A DNA stretch of 64,000 nt from Nocardia sp. NRRL S-836 (GTDB lineage: Bacteria; Actinomycetota; Actinomycetes; Mycobacteriales; Pseudonocardiaceae), in the NCBI RefSeq assembly GCF_001279525.1, contig NZ_LGDY01000090.1:83378-147377 (forward strand). The letters are read 5' to 3'. Every line of letters starts with the position of its first letter. Within the stretch, counting starts at the first letter, position 1. The notes under the pieces were generated by a model. The model ran no database searches and was not told where the DNA came from. It saw nothing but the letters and a program-made list of their open reading frames with translations. A program made the translations under genes and the position numbers. This document shows positions 54,742 to 63,084 of this stretch, piece after piece.

Positions 54742-56313
54742 CTACCTGCTGAAAACCATTGACACCGTCGACTTGAGACGTTGGTGCAAAGAGCGCAGTT
54801 CGTCTCTTTTCGCCCGCACTTCCACCACCTGGATGCCCTGTGGTGAGCCGAGTGCACCGTGGAACTCCTCCACGTTGTCCACTGTGGAGTGACCAATTCG
54901 GTGAGCGGCGCACAATGCGGCGAGATCAGTTCCGTGCGGGGTGCCGAAAATCCGCTCGAAACTCGCGTCGTGCTCTGGAGCGCCCTGTTCCAGCAACGAG
55001 AAGATGCCGCCGCCGTCGTCGTTCAGCACCACGATCGTCAGGTCCGGCCGCCGGTCGGCCAGCAGCCCGTTGGCGTCGTGCAGGAACGTCAGGTCCCCCA
55101 TCAGCGCGTACGCCGGTCCGTCGTGGGTGGTGGCGAGCCCGATGGCCGTGGAAACGCTCCCGTCGATGCCCGCCGCACCCCGGTTGGCGTGGACCTGGAC
55201 GTCGTCACGGCGCTCGCCGGCGAAGTCGACGTCGCGGATCGGGTTCGAGGAACCCACGAACAGCATGGACCCGCCCGGGACGGTCCGGGTGAGCTCCCGC
55301 GCGACGTGCAGCCCGGTCGGCCACGGCTCGGCGTCCAGCAGCTCGTCGACGGCCGCGCCGACGTTCTTGACCGCGCTCTGCCAGGCCTGCACCCACCCGT
55401 GGTCGACCGCACCGGGTGCGGGCAGCCACGTCGACGCCCTGGTCGCGGTGAACTGCGTGTCCGGCCAGCGCGCCTGGTCCCCCACGGCGTGCACGACCGG
55501 CGTGGTCTTGAGGAGCGCCTGCTGGCCGCGGCTGAGCGTGACCCGGCCGACGACCAGCACCGCGTCCGGCTTGAGGTGGTCCGGCAGGCCCGCGTTGAGC
55601 AGCAACGACCCGTGCCGCAGGCCGCCGGGCGCGGTCGGTTCGGCGATGACGGGCCAGCCGAGGTCCGCGGCTTTCCTCAGCCGGTCCGGGTGGTCGTCGC
55701 CGAGCAGCACCAGCGTGCGCGGCGGCAGGTCCGACGGCCTGGTCTCGACGGTGACCGTGCGGTCCGTGGCCGTCCACGGGGTGCGGTCGGACGTGGGCCA
55801 CGCGTCGTCGTCGGGGGTGAGCGGCGGGCGGAACGGCACGTTGATGTGCGACGGGCCGTCGGTCGCCATCGCGCGGCAGATCAGGCTGCGCGTGGTGGCG
55901 TCGTCGGCGGCCTCGGGCAGGTGGAGGGTGCGGATGCCGAGGATGTCGTACTGGTTGATCGTCTGGCTGGCGCCGGTGCGGTAGAGCTCGACCGGGCGGT
56001 CGGCGGTGAGCGCGATCAGCGGCACGTTCGTGAGCTCCGCCTCCACCACGGCCGGGTGAAGGTTCGCCACGGCCGTGCCGCTCGTGCAGGTGACGACGGC
56101 GGGCGTGCCCCGCTTGGCCAGGCCGAGCGCGAGGAACGCCGCGGTGCGCTCGTCGATCCGCACGTGCAGGGTGAGCAGGCCTTTCCGCTCGGCCTGGTGC
56201 AGCGCGAACGACAACGGGGCGTTGCGCGAGCCGGGGCACAGCACGACGTGGCGCACGCCGTTGCGCACCAGCTCGTCGACGATGACCCTTGCCTGCGCCG
56301 TTGCCGGATTCAT
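54742..56313 (-). CDS. menD: 2-succinyl-5-enolpyruvyl-6-hydroxy-3-cyclohexene-1-carboxylate synthase
   Basis: A 523-residue thiamine-diphosphate enzyme that joins isochorismate and 2-oxoglutarate in menaquinone synthesis. CPGSRNAPLSFAL, HVRIDERTAAFLALGLAK (catalytic Glu) and TSGTAVANLHPAVVEA occur at the N-terminus. The TPP loop runs from GDLTFLHDANGLL to LNDDGGGIFSLLEQG. ATG 56313 was chosen because the earlier in-frame start (56391) adds unrelated sequence. It lies on the opposite strand to menB/E/A. Confidence 0.95.
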   Translation of the reverse strand: MNPATAQARVIVDELVRNGVRHVVLCPGSRNAPLSFALHQAERKGLLTLHVRIDERTAAFLALGLAKRGTPAVVTCTSGTAVANLHPAVVEAELTNVPLIALTADRPVELYRTGASQTINQYDILGIRTLHLPEAADDATTRSLICRAMATDGPSHINVPFRPPLTPDDDAWPTSDRTPWTATDRTVTVETRPSDLPPRTLVLLGDDHPDRLRKAADLGWPVIAEPTAPGGLRHGSLLLNAGLPDHLKPDAVLVVGRVTLSRGQQALLKTTPVVHAVGDQARWPDTQFTATRASTWLPAPGAVDHGWVQAWQSAVKNVGAAVDELLDAEPWPTGLHVARELTRTVPGGSMLFVGSSNPIRDVDFAGERRDDVQVHANRGAAGIDGSVSTAIGLATTHDGPAYALMGDLTFLHDANGLLADRRPDLTIVVLNDDGGGIFSLLEQGAPEHDASFERIFGTPHGTDLAALCAAHRIGHSTVDNVEEFHGALGSPQGIQVVEVRAKRDELRSLHQRLKSTVSMVFSR

Positions 56314-56365
56314 CCCTCCATTGTCCCAGCGGGCGTGGCTGGCCTGCCGAGAGCGGGGGGTGGAG

Positions 56366-56673
56366 ATGGCTGAGGAGCCGGGCGCACGCAATGTGATCAG
56401 CGGTCAGGTGTTCGGCAACGCCGTTCAGGCGGGCCAGATCCACGGCGGTGTGTGCGGCGCCCGTCGTGTACCTCCTGCTCACCCCGAACCTGGACGGACT
56501 CCCGCCCCTGGCGGTGGGCCTTGTAGCGGCGGCGGGGTTCGCAGTCTTTCCGCTGCGGACGGGCTTCGAGCTGATCAGCCGTCGTTGGCAGGACAACGCA
56601 CGCGCCATGGCTGACGCTGTTCCTGATCGCCACCGCCCTGGCCCGCACCTCCCCGGACGAGCGGGAGCGGTGA
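56366..56673 (+). pseudogene. Broken gene for a short membrane protein with a VQAG-type N-terminal motif
   Basis: The ATG at 56366 opens EEPGARNVISGQVFGNAVQA, then GQIHGGV, the same short motif class as the STAND protein at 36896-38986. The frame then degenerates. Two hydrophobic segments continue in other frames: VVYLLLTPNLDGLPPLAVGL, then VAAAGFAVFPLRTGF, and further on PWLTLFLIATALARTSPDER with a stop at 56671-56673. At least two frameshifts would restore one membrane protein. It is upstream of menB on the same strand and probably inactive. Confidence 0.55.
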
Positions 56674-56725
56674 CCGCCGCACTCAGGAAGCGGGCCTCGG
56701 CGCGGGCCGCCTAGAGTCTCAGACC

Positions 56726-57628
56726 GTGGCAGACCAGGACCTCTTCGACCCGTCGTTGTGGAAGCCGATCGAGGGCTTCGACTTCACCGACATCACCTAC
56801 CACCGCGCGCTCGACCAGGGCACCGTGCGCATCGCGTTCAACCGGCCGGAGGTGCGCAACGCGTTCCGGCCGCACACGGTGGACGAGCTGTACCAGGCGC
56901 TCGACCACGCGCGGATGTCGTCGGACGTCGGGTGTGTGCTGCTGACCGGCAACGGGCCCAGCCCCAAGGACGGCGGGTGGGCCTTCTGCAGTGGTGGTGA
57001 CCAGCGGATTCGCGGGCGCAGCGGCTATCAGTACGCCTCGGGTGAGACCGCGGAGACGGTCGACCCGGCGCGGGCGGGGCGGTTGCACATCCTGGAGTGC
57101 CAGCGGTTGATCAGGTTCATGCCGAAGGTCGTCATCGCGGTCGTGCCGGGGTGGGCGGCCGGGGGCGGGCACAGCCTGCACGTGGTGTGCGACCTCACGA
57201 TCGCGAGCGCGGAGCACGCGAAGTTCAAGCAGACGGACGCGGACGTCGGCTCGTTCGACGGCGGGTACGGGTCGGCCTACCTCGCGCGGCAGGTGGGGCA
57301 GAAGTTCGCGCGGGAGATCTTCTTCCTCGGGCGCACCTACAGCGCCGAGGAGATGCACAGGATGGGGGCCGTCAACGCGGTCGTGCCGCACGCGGAGCTG
57401 GAGACCACGGCGCTGCAGTGGGCGCGGGAGATCAACGGCAAGTCACCGACGGCGCAGCGGATGCTCAAGTACGCGTTCAACCTGATCGACGACGGTCTGG
57501 TGGGGCAGCAGCTGTTCGCCGGTGAGACGACGCGGCTCGCGTACATGACCGACGAGGCCGTCGAGGGGCGGGACGCGTTCCTGGAGAAGCGCGACCCCGA
57601 CTGGTCCGACTACCCGTACTACTTCTGA
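56726..57628 (+). CDS. menB: 1,4-dihydroxy-2-naphthoyl-CoA synthase
   Basis: A 300-residue crotonase that closes the naphthoquinone ring from o-succinylbenzoyl-CoA. Family features are FNRPEVRNAFRPHTVDELY, AFCSGGDQRIRG, the oxyanion loop PGWAAGGGHSLHVVCDLTIA, and the DVGSFDGGYGSAYLAR segment with the catalytic Asp. The C-terminal RDPDWSDYPYYF is typical. GTG 56726; menE follows 11 bp after the stop. Confidence 0.96.
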   Translation: MADQDLFDPSLWKPIEGFDFTDITYHRALDQGTVRIAFNRPEVRNAFRPHTVDELYQALDHARMSSDVGCVLLTGNGPSPKDGGWAFCSGGDQRIRGRSGYQYASGETAETVDPARAGRLHILECQRLIRFMPKVVIAVVPGWAAGGGHSLHVVCDLTIASAEHAKFKQTDADVGSFDGGYGSAYLARQVGQKFAREIFFLGRTYSAEEMHRMGAVNAVVPHAELETTALQWAREINGKSPTAQRMLKYAFNLIDDGLVGQQLFAGETTRLAYMTDEAVEGRDAFLEKRDPDWSDYPYYF

Positions 57629-57639
57629 GCGGCGGCGAC

Positions 57640-58668
57640 GTGCTCGACGAACTGCGCGCGGCGCTCACCGGCGGCCAACCGCTGGTCGACGGCCCGCTGG
57701 ACGGCTGGGAGAAGCGGGCGGCCATCGGCGTGCCCACCTCCGGGTCGACGGGCGAGCCGAAGACGGTGCTGCTCGACGCCGCGGCGCTGACGACGTCCGC
57801 CGAGGCCACGCACGAACGGCTGGGCGGGCCCGGCACGTGGCTGCTGGCGTTGCCGACCGGCCACATCGCCGGGATGCAGGTGCTGGTGCGGTCGGTCGTC
57901 GCCGGCACCACGCCCGGTGTGCTGGACATGTCGAAGGGCTTCCGCGCCATGGGGTTCGCGCTGGCCTCGCGGCCGGTTCTGGCTCAGCCGGGACGGCACT
58001 ACACGGCGCTGGTGCCGACCCAGCTCTCCCGGCTCGTGGCCGGTGAGGGGCCGGGGCTGGAGGCGTTGCGGCAGTTCGACGGCGTGCTGATCGGCGGGGC
58101 GGCCACCCCGCCGAAGCTGTTGCAGCAGGCGCGCGCGCTCGGGGTGCAGGTCGTCACCACGTACGGCATGAGCGAGACGGCCGGTGGGTGTGTGTACGAC
58201 GGTGTGCCGCTCACGGGTGTCACGGTGCGCACGGACGAGGTGATCGAGATCAGCGGACCGGTGCTGGCGCTCGGTTACCGGGGCGGCGAACCGTTCGGCG
58301 AGTGGTTCCGCACCGGTGATCTCGGGCGGCTGCGCGACGGGCGGCTGGAGGTGCTCGGGCGTGCGGACGACGTGATCGTCACCGGTGGCGAGAAGGTGCC
58401 GCCGGTGCTGGTGGAGCGGGCCCTGGCCACGGTCGACGGGGTGCTGGAGGCGTGTGTCGTCGGCGTGCCGGACGACGAGTGGGGGCAGGTCGTTGCCGCC
58501 GCCGTCGTCACGCGCGGGGTCACGCCGGCGGTGGACGAGCTCAAGGCCGTGGTGGCCGAGCAGGTGGGCCGTGCGGCGGCGCCGAAGCTGGTGCGGTTCG
58601 TGTCGGAGCTGCCGTTGCGCGGGCCGGGCAAGGTCGACCGGACCGCCGTGGGCGAGTCCTTTAGGTGA
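57640..58668 (+). CDS. menE: o-succinylbenzoate-CoA ligase
   Basis: A 342-residue adenylate-forming enzyme of the short actinobacterial MenE type. The ATP loop is PTSGSTGEPKTV. YGMSETAGG, WFRTGDLGRL, GRADDVIVTGGEKV and the C-terminal catalytic Lys in LRGPGKVDRTAV are present. The usual N-terminal 100 residues of larger acyl-CoA ligases are missing, as in mycobacteria. GTG 57640, in an operon with menB. Confidence 0.93.
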   Translation: MLDELRAALTGGQPLVDGPLDGWEKRAAIGVPTSGSTGEPKTVLLDAAALTTSAEATHERLGGPGTWLLALPTGHIAGMQVLVRSVVAGTTPGVLDMSKGFRAMGFALASRPVLAQPGRHYTALVPTQLSRLVAGEGPGLEALRQFDGVLIGGAATPPKLLQQARALGVQVVTTYGMSETAGGCVYDGVPLTGVTVRTDEVIEISGPVLALGYRGGEPFGEWFRTGDLGRLRDGRLEVLGRADDVIVTGGEKVPPVLVERALATVDGVLEACVVGVPDDEWGQVVAAAVVTRGVTPAVDELKAVVAEQVGRAAAPKLVRFVSELPLRGPGKVDRTAVGESFR

Positions 58669-58743
58669 ACCTTTACCGCTGAGGACGACCCTCGCCGCGA
58701 AGCGCACGGACCCAGGCCGTGCGCGCTGGCGATGGGGGTTCTC

Positions 58744-59832
58744 ATGCGCTACCTGTTACCGCTGGTCGTCGGGGCGGCGTTGACCGTCGGGCTGGCGGCT
58801 CCGGCCCACGCGGCCGGGAACGAGTGGACCGTCGACGCGAGCGGCCACGCCGTCACGTGGGGTGGCGCCCCGCGGATCGGCCTGGTCGACCTCGGGTCGC
58901 ACCGGCTCGCGCGGCCTGCCAACGCGGTCACGGCGGCGGTGACCGGCGACGGTGTCGTGGACGTGCGCGGGCAACGTCCGGACGGGCAGTGGACCGAGTG
59001 GTTCCAGGCGCCGGCGACGTTGCCGGTGACCACCTCGACCGTCCAGGCGCGGGTCGTGCTGACCAGCGGCAAGGCCTCGCGGGTCACGGTGTCGGCCTAC
59101 ACCGCGCCGGCTGCCGCCGAGGACGTCTCGGCGATGGCGGCCGGGCGTTCGTACCGCGTGTACGCGACGCGTGAGGGTCTCGTCGGCGGAACGACCGCGA
59201 ACGGCCACACGATCCGTTCGCGCGACCACTTCGTGGCGCTGCCTTCGCGCCGTGGCCTGGCTCCCAACAACAGCGGCAGCTACAGCGTGCAGGTGTGCGC
59301 GTCGAACGGCCGTTGCGAGTGGGCGCCGGTGTGGGACGTCGGCCCGTGGAACACGAAGGACGACTACTGGAACCCGTCCACGACCCGCGAGATGTGGAAG
59401 GACCTGCCGCAGGGCAAGCCGGAAGCCCAGGCCGCGTACGAGAACAACTACAACGGCGGCAAGGACCAGTTCGGCCGTGAGGTCGCGAACCCGGCGGGCA
59501 TCGACCTCGCCGACGGCACGTTCTGGGACGGCCTCAAGCTCAGCACCAACTCGTGGGTGACGGTGACCTACCTGTGGACCGGCTCCGGTCCGGTAGGGAC
59601 GGTCCGCACGTCCGCCGCCAACGGCACGGTGAACGTGCGGTCCGGCGCGAACTCCTCGACCGCGCAGGTGGGTCTGGCCGCGAACTACGCCCAGGTCCGG
59701 GTCACGTGCCAGCTGACCGGCGAGTCGGTGACGGGCACGCAGGGCACGTCGAACATCTGGTACCGCATCGCGTCCGGCAAGCACGTCGCCAAGGCGTATG
59801 TGGCGGGCGTCTCCGGAGCGACTAGCTGCTGA
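58744..59832 (+). CDS. Secreted protein with SH3-like C-terminal domain
   Basis: A 362-residue exported protein. The signal peptide is residues 1-22 (RYLLPLVVGAALTVGLAAPAHA). Residues 25-120 are beta-rich. The middle has a repeated-Tyr segment (RSYRVYATREGL, then RSRDHFVALPSRRGLAPNN) and a Cys pair (VQVCASNGRCEW). The last 80 residues resemble a bacterial SH3 domain (GTVNVRSGANSSTAQVGL, then SNIWYRIASGKHVAKAYVAG), suggesting cell-wall binding. The ATG at 58744 has GGGGG five bases upstream. Substrate unknown. Confidence 0.75.
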   Translation: MRYLLPLVVGAALTVGLAAPAHAAGNEWTVDASGHAVTWGGAPRIGLVDLGSHRLARPANAVTAAVTGDGVVDVRGQRPDGQWTEWFQAPATLPVTTSTVQARVVLTSGKASRVTVSAYTAPAAAEDVSAMAAGRSYRVYATREGLVGGTTANGHTIRSRDHFVALPSRRGLAPNNSGSYSVQVCASNGRCEWAPVWDVGPWNTKDDYWNPSTTREMWKDLPQGKPEAQAAYENNYNGGKDQFGREVANPAGIDLADGTFWDGLKLSTNSWVTVTYLWTGSGPVGTVRTSAANGTVNVRSGANSSTAQVGLAANYAQVRVTCQLTGESVTGTQGTSNIWYRIASGKHVAKAYVAGVSGATSC

Positions 59833-59879
59833 TACACCCCTCGGCGGGTCCCCGTCGGCCATAGCGGAGGATGAGGGGC

Positions 59880-60752
59880 ATGGCCTCAGTCGTCCAGTGG
59901 ATCCAGGGGACCCGCCCCCGCACGCTGCCGAACTCGATCGCTCCGGTGGTCGTCGGCGCGGCGGCGGCGCACCACATCGACGAGCTCAACCCGCTCTTCA
60001 CGGGACTCGCGCTGCTCGTCTCGGTCGCCTTCCAGATCGGCGCGAACTACGCGAACGACTACTCCGACGGCGTCCGCGGCACCGACGACAACCGGGTGGG
60101 ACCGTTCCGCCTGACCGGATCCGGTGCCGCGGAACCGAAGAACGTGCGGCTGGCGGCGTTCATCGGGCTCGGTGTCGGTGCGCTGGCCGGCATCGCGCTG
60201 GTGGCGCTGTCCGGGTACTGGTGGCTGCTGGCGTTCGGGGCCGTGTGCCTTGCGGGCGCGTGGTTCTACACCGGCGGCAAGCGGCCGTACGGCTACGCGG
60301 GCCTCGGCGAGATCGCGGTGTTCCTGTTCTTCGGTCCCGCCGCGGTGCTGGGCACGTTGTACGTGCAGACCGGTGAGGTCACCGGGATCGGCATCGGGTC
60401 GTCGATCGCGATGGGCTGCATCTCGGCGGCCGTGCTGGTCGCGAACAACCTGCGCGACATCCCGACCGACGCGGTGTCCGGCAAGCGCACGCTCGCGGTC
60501 GTGCTGGGCGACAAGGACACCCGCCGGCTCTACCTGGCGCTGGTGGCGGTGCCGTTCCTGATCGCCGTGGGCATGACCGTGCGGGTGCCGTACGCGTTGC
60601 TCGGGTTCCTGGCCGCGCCGGTGCTGCTGCCCGCCGTGCGGCGGGTGGCGGCGGGACGGCAGGGCCGCGACCTGATCCCGGTGCTGCAGTTCACCGGGAT
60701 CGCGATGCTCGCGTGGGCCGTGCTGATCAGCGTCGCCCTGTTCTTGGACTGA
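59880..60752 (+). CDS. menA: 1,4-dihydroxy-2-naphthoate polyprenyltransferase
   Basis: A 290-residue membrane prenyltransferase that attaches the polyprenyl chain to DHNA. The first Asp motif is ANYANDYSDGVRGTDD and the second NNLRDIPTDAVSGKRTL. About nine hydrophobic helices are seen. ATG 59880 has GGAGG 10 nt upstream; an ATG at 59871 is less well placed. The stop codon falls inside the first unit of a 17-bp tandem repeat. Confidence 0.93.
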   Translation: MASVVQWIQGTRPRTLPNSIAPVVVGAAAAHHIDELNPLFTGLALLVSVAFQIGANYANDYSDGVRGTDDNRVGPFRLTGSGAAEPKNVRLAAFIGLGVGALAGIALVALSGYWWLLAFGAVCLAGAWFYTGGKRPYGYAGLGEIAVFLFFGPAAVLGTLYVQTGEVTGIGIGSSIAMGCISAAVLVANNLRDIPTDAVSGKRTLAVVLGDKDTRRLYLALVAVPFLIAVGMTVRVPYALLGFLAAPVLLPAVRRVAAGRQGRDLIPVLQFTGIAMLAWAVLISVALFLD

Positions 60753-60824
60753 CGCCGTTGCTGGACTGACGCCGTTGCTGGACTGGCGCTGTTGCTGGAC
60801 TGGCGCTGTTCCTGGACTGACGGC
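60740..60824 (+). repeat. Five tandem 17-bp units over the menA stop codon
   Basis: Units of GTTGCTGGACTGACGCC type occupy 60740-60756, 60757-60773, 60774-60790, 60791-60807 and 60808-60824, differing by one to three bases. The first contains the last codons and stop of menA. They fill the gap between menA and the convergent gene, ending 2 bp before its stop codon. Confidence 0.85.
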
Positions 60825-60826
60825 TG

Positions 60827-61228
60827 CTACCAGGCGTCTTCGGTGAACTGGGTCGGCTCGTCGTCCTCCTGGCGCTGCGGCCTGCGCGGCTGCGGCGGCG
60901 GTGCCGTCTCGCCCCGGATCAGCTCGTCGAGCTTGGCCCGGTCGGCTTCGAGTGCCTGGCGCACCAACGGGTCGTGGCCCGCCTCGCCGGTGAGGACCTG
61001 ACGCCAGCTCAGCCCGGCGCCGCGGGCGATGCGGTCGGCCAGCTGCCGCATCGCCGGTGACGCCTCGCTGGACTTCGCGAACTGCATCACCCTGCGCACG
61101 TCCTCAGTGGACGGTTCCTTGCCGCGCAGGTTCTGCGCCGTCCGGCGCATGTCCTGCTCGACCTGCCGGACCGCCTGGGTCAGGAAGTCCTCCGCCGCGC
61201 GGATGTCCGGTGTCCGCCAGGCCGTCAT
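60827..61228 (-). CDS. Hypothetical protein, paralogue of the upstream gene product
   Basis: A 133-residue hydrophilic, helical protein. It starts TAWRTPDIRAAEDFLTQAVR and ends PTQFTEDAW. The centre has GLSWRQVLTGEAGHDPLVRQ. These three elements recur in the 61228-61677 protein (WKTPELRAAE, FSWEDVVSGKVAQDPDV, FTEDKW), so the two are paralogues. ATG 61228 shares one base with the upstream stop (TGATG). It is the last gene of the toxin-like operon. Possibly a chaperone or adaptor for the secreted proteins encoded upstream; that is inference. Confidence 0.65.
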   Translation of the reverse strand: MTAWRTPDIRAAEDFLTQAVRQVEQDMRRTAQNLRGKEPSTEDVRRVMQFAKSSEASPAMRQLADRIARGAGLSWRQVLTGEAGHDPLVRQALEADRAKLDELIRGETAPPPQPRRPQRQEDDEPTQFTEDAW

Positions 61229-61677
61229 CACCACTTGTCCTCCGTGAAGACGCCGGGGTCCAGCTCGTCGCCGTCGTCGCCACGACCGCGGCGCGGACCC
61301 TGGGCGTTCATGATCTCCTCGGCGGTCATGCCCTCCTGCAGCATCTGGAACGCCTGCTTCATCTTGTTGACGTTCTCCTGCTGCATCGCCTGCACGTCCG
61401 GGTCCTGCGCCACCTTGCCGGAGACGACGTCCTCCCAGCTGAACTCGCCCGCGTCCACCTTGCGTTTCAAGGCTTTGAGCTGCTCGGGCGCGTCCCGCTC
61501 CTGCGCGGCGCGCTCAACCTGCTGGGCAATCGCCTTGAAGTCGACCGGCGGGACCGGCGGCAGCGGCGTGTCCTTCAGCCGGTTCGCCAGGTCCCGCGCC
61601 TCCTTGAAGCGCGCGTCGACCTGCGCCTCGGCCGCACGCAGCTCCGGCGTCTTCCAGCTGTCGTCAGGCGTGCTCAT
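61228..61677 (-). CDS. Hypothetical protein, helical, WKTPELRAAE family
   Basis: A 149-residue protein without signal peptide or membrane segment. It has the N-terminal WKTPELRAAEAQVDARF, a central GEFSWEDVVSGKVAQDPDVQ, a helix rich in Gln and Met (NVNKMKQAFQMLQEGM), and the acidic end GVFTEDKW. It is paralogous with the downstream gene product. It starts 10 bp after the stop of the 61688 gene. Its close linkage with toxin/immunity-like genes suggests a role in their handling. Confidence 0.65.
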   Translation of the reverse strand: MSTPDDSWKTPELRAAEAQVDARFKEARDLANRLKDTPLPPVPPVDFKAIAQQVERAAQERDAPEQLKALKRKVDAGEFSWEDVVSGKVAQDPDVQAMQQENVNKMKQAFQMLQEGMTAEEIMNAQGPRRGRGDDGDELDPGVFTEDKW

Positions 61678-61687
61678 GCTCTCCCCG

Positions 61688-62668
61688 TCAGTTCGACCCG
61701 AAGAGGCCGCGTGGCAACGGCCTGACTTCGTCGCGTACGTCGGTCAGCTCACCACGCGTGGCGAACGTGCGCCACTGCCGGAAGTCGACCTCGGCCAGGC
61801 CCAGTTCCTGCGCCTGCTGGTAGTTCTCGCCCAGGTAGTGCAGCGTGACCTGGTCGGCCTGGATGCCCAGCACCTCGAACGGAGCGTCGCGGTACGTGCA
61901 GAGCTTGCGGACGTGCACGAGCTCGTCGACCACGGCGTCCGGCAGCTCCAGGCACCAGTAGCCGTTGCGCTCGGTGAAGTCCTCCGGCGCGGGCTGGCCG
62001 GGGAACGGGTGCAGGATCAGAGCGCCCGGCCGTGGCGCGAAGTCGGCCTCGAAGTCCTGGCCGCGGTAGCGCGCCATCAGTCCACGACGGACGGTCGGCC
62101 GCAGCGGAACCGGTGCCTGCCAGTACCTCCCGGGCCCGAAGCCGACGTCACCCGTCGGCACCCAGCCGACCTGGCGGTCGATGTACCTGCCGACGCTGCG
62201 GCTGTCGCCGTCCGGCTCGAACCGCCACAGCTCGGTGCCGGCCGCGAACTCGGTGAGCTCCATGACGTACTCGGGAATCGGGTTGGCGCTGGGCGTGTAG
62301 CCGGTGCCGGTGAACGGGAGCGGATAGACCCGGCTCGTGCCCATCTTCCGCGCGCCTTCGAGGTCGGGGCCGCCGAAGCTGGTCTCGAAGAGCTCGGGGG
62401 TGTGCGCGTAGAACCGCAGCAGGTACTGCGTGCCCTGCGGCCAGCCCTCGACCCTGTCGACGCCGAACGCCTCGGCGAACTGCCCCGCGGTGCCCTGCGG
62501 GAAGTCCTGGCCGCGCGTCACGAACCCGGCCGTCCGATGTGGCTCGAACCGGCCGTTGACCGTGACGTTGCCCAGGTACAGCTGCGCTGTCGCCGGGTGC
62601 ACGATCTTCTGCAGGATGGTCTCCGGCCCGATGCCCGCAGCCTTGTGCACGGCCTGTGGCGTGGTCAT
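61688..62668 (-). CDS. Protein joining a toxin-like domain and an immunity-like domain
   Basis: A 326-residue protein without signal peptide. Residues 20-190 match the C-terminal domain of the upstream protein (63081 onward): LQKIVHPATAQLYL vs VTKVLHPNAVAGYL, YLLRFYAHTPELFETSFGG vs MQLRYKMNDGMDAFVPYGG, PFTGTGYTPSANPIPEY vs PFTGTGSTGGGVPEW, and ELWRFEPDG vs EMWQVDKDG. Residues 200-320 match the 62665-63084 protein: ARYRGQDFEADF vs AEYRGETFRTSG, and VTLHYLGENY vs ARVDYLGGSA. ATG 62668 overlaps the upstream stop by 4 bp. It is either an inactivated toxin with fused antidote or a bifunctional immunity protein. Confidence 0.65.
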   Translation of the reverse strand: MTTPQAVHKAAGIGPETILQKIVHPATAQLYLGNVTVNGRFEPHRTAGFVTRGQDFPQGTAGQFAEAFGVDRVEGWPQGTQYLLRFYAHTPELFETSFGGPDLEGARKMGTSRVYPLPFTGTGYTPSANPIPEYVMELTEFAAGTELWRFEPDGDSRSVGRYIDRQVGWVPTGDVGFGPGRYWQAPVPLRPTVRRGLMARYRGQDFEADFAPRPGALILHPFPGQPAPEDFTERNGYWCLELPDAVVDELVHVRKLCTYRDAPFEVLGIQADQVTLHYLGENYQQAQELGLAEVDFRQWRTFATRGELTDVRDEVRPLPRGLFGSN

Positions 62669-63084
62669 CCCTGGTTCTCCTTCTTCCACCGCGCCAGGTG
62701 GTCGGTGCGGTCGACCTGCACGTTCTCCAGCTCTGCCGCGTCGATCGTGCCGTAGAAGCCGCCGTACTGGTCGCCCTCCAGGCCGTTGTCCTGCGCCCAG
62801 ACCGCCGACCCGCCGAGGTAGTCGACCCGCGCCACGCCACCGTCGACGGCGGACACGCTGACCGGCTGGCCGCGCCAGGTCGCCGTCGCCCGCTCGCGGT
62901 ACCACGCGTCGAGCTCGGCGATGGGCACCTGCTTGAGGCGCACATCGCCCTTCTGCTCGAAGCCTTCCGACGCGTAGGTCACGCCGGCGATCTGGATGAT
63001 CCAGACGTGGCCGGGCGCGGCCTCGCTCCCGCTGGTGCGGAAGGTCTCACCGCGGTACTCGGCCACGTCGACGTTGAAGGTCAT
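62665..63084 (-). CDS. Immunity-like protein
   Basis: A 139-residue acidic protein with no signal peptide, beta-rich by pattern (HVWIIQIAGVTYASEG, PVSVSAVDGGVARVDYLGG). ATG 63084 overlaps the stop of the large upstream protein by 4 bp, the usual position of an immunity gene behind a polymorphic toxin. Related sequence forms the C-terminal domain of the next protein. The toxin/immunity reading is inference from position and homology within this locus. Confidence 0.6.
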   Translation of the reverse strand: MTFNVDVAEYRGETFRTSGSEAAPGHVWIIQIAGVTYASEGFEQKGDVRLKQVPIAELDAWYRERATATWRGQPVSVSAVDGGVARVDYLGGSAVWAQDNGLEGDQYGGFYGTIDAAELENVQVDRTDHLARWKKENQG

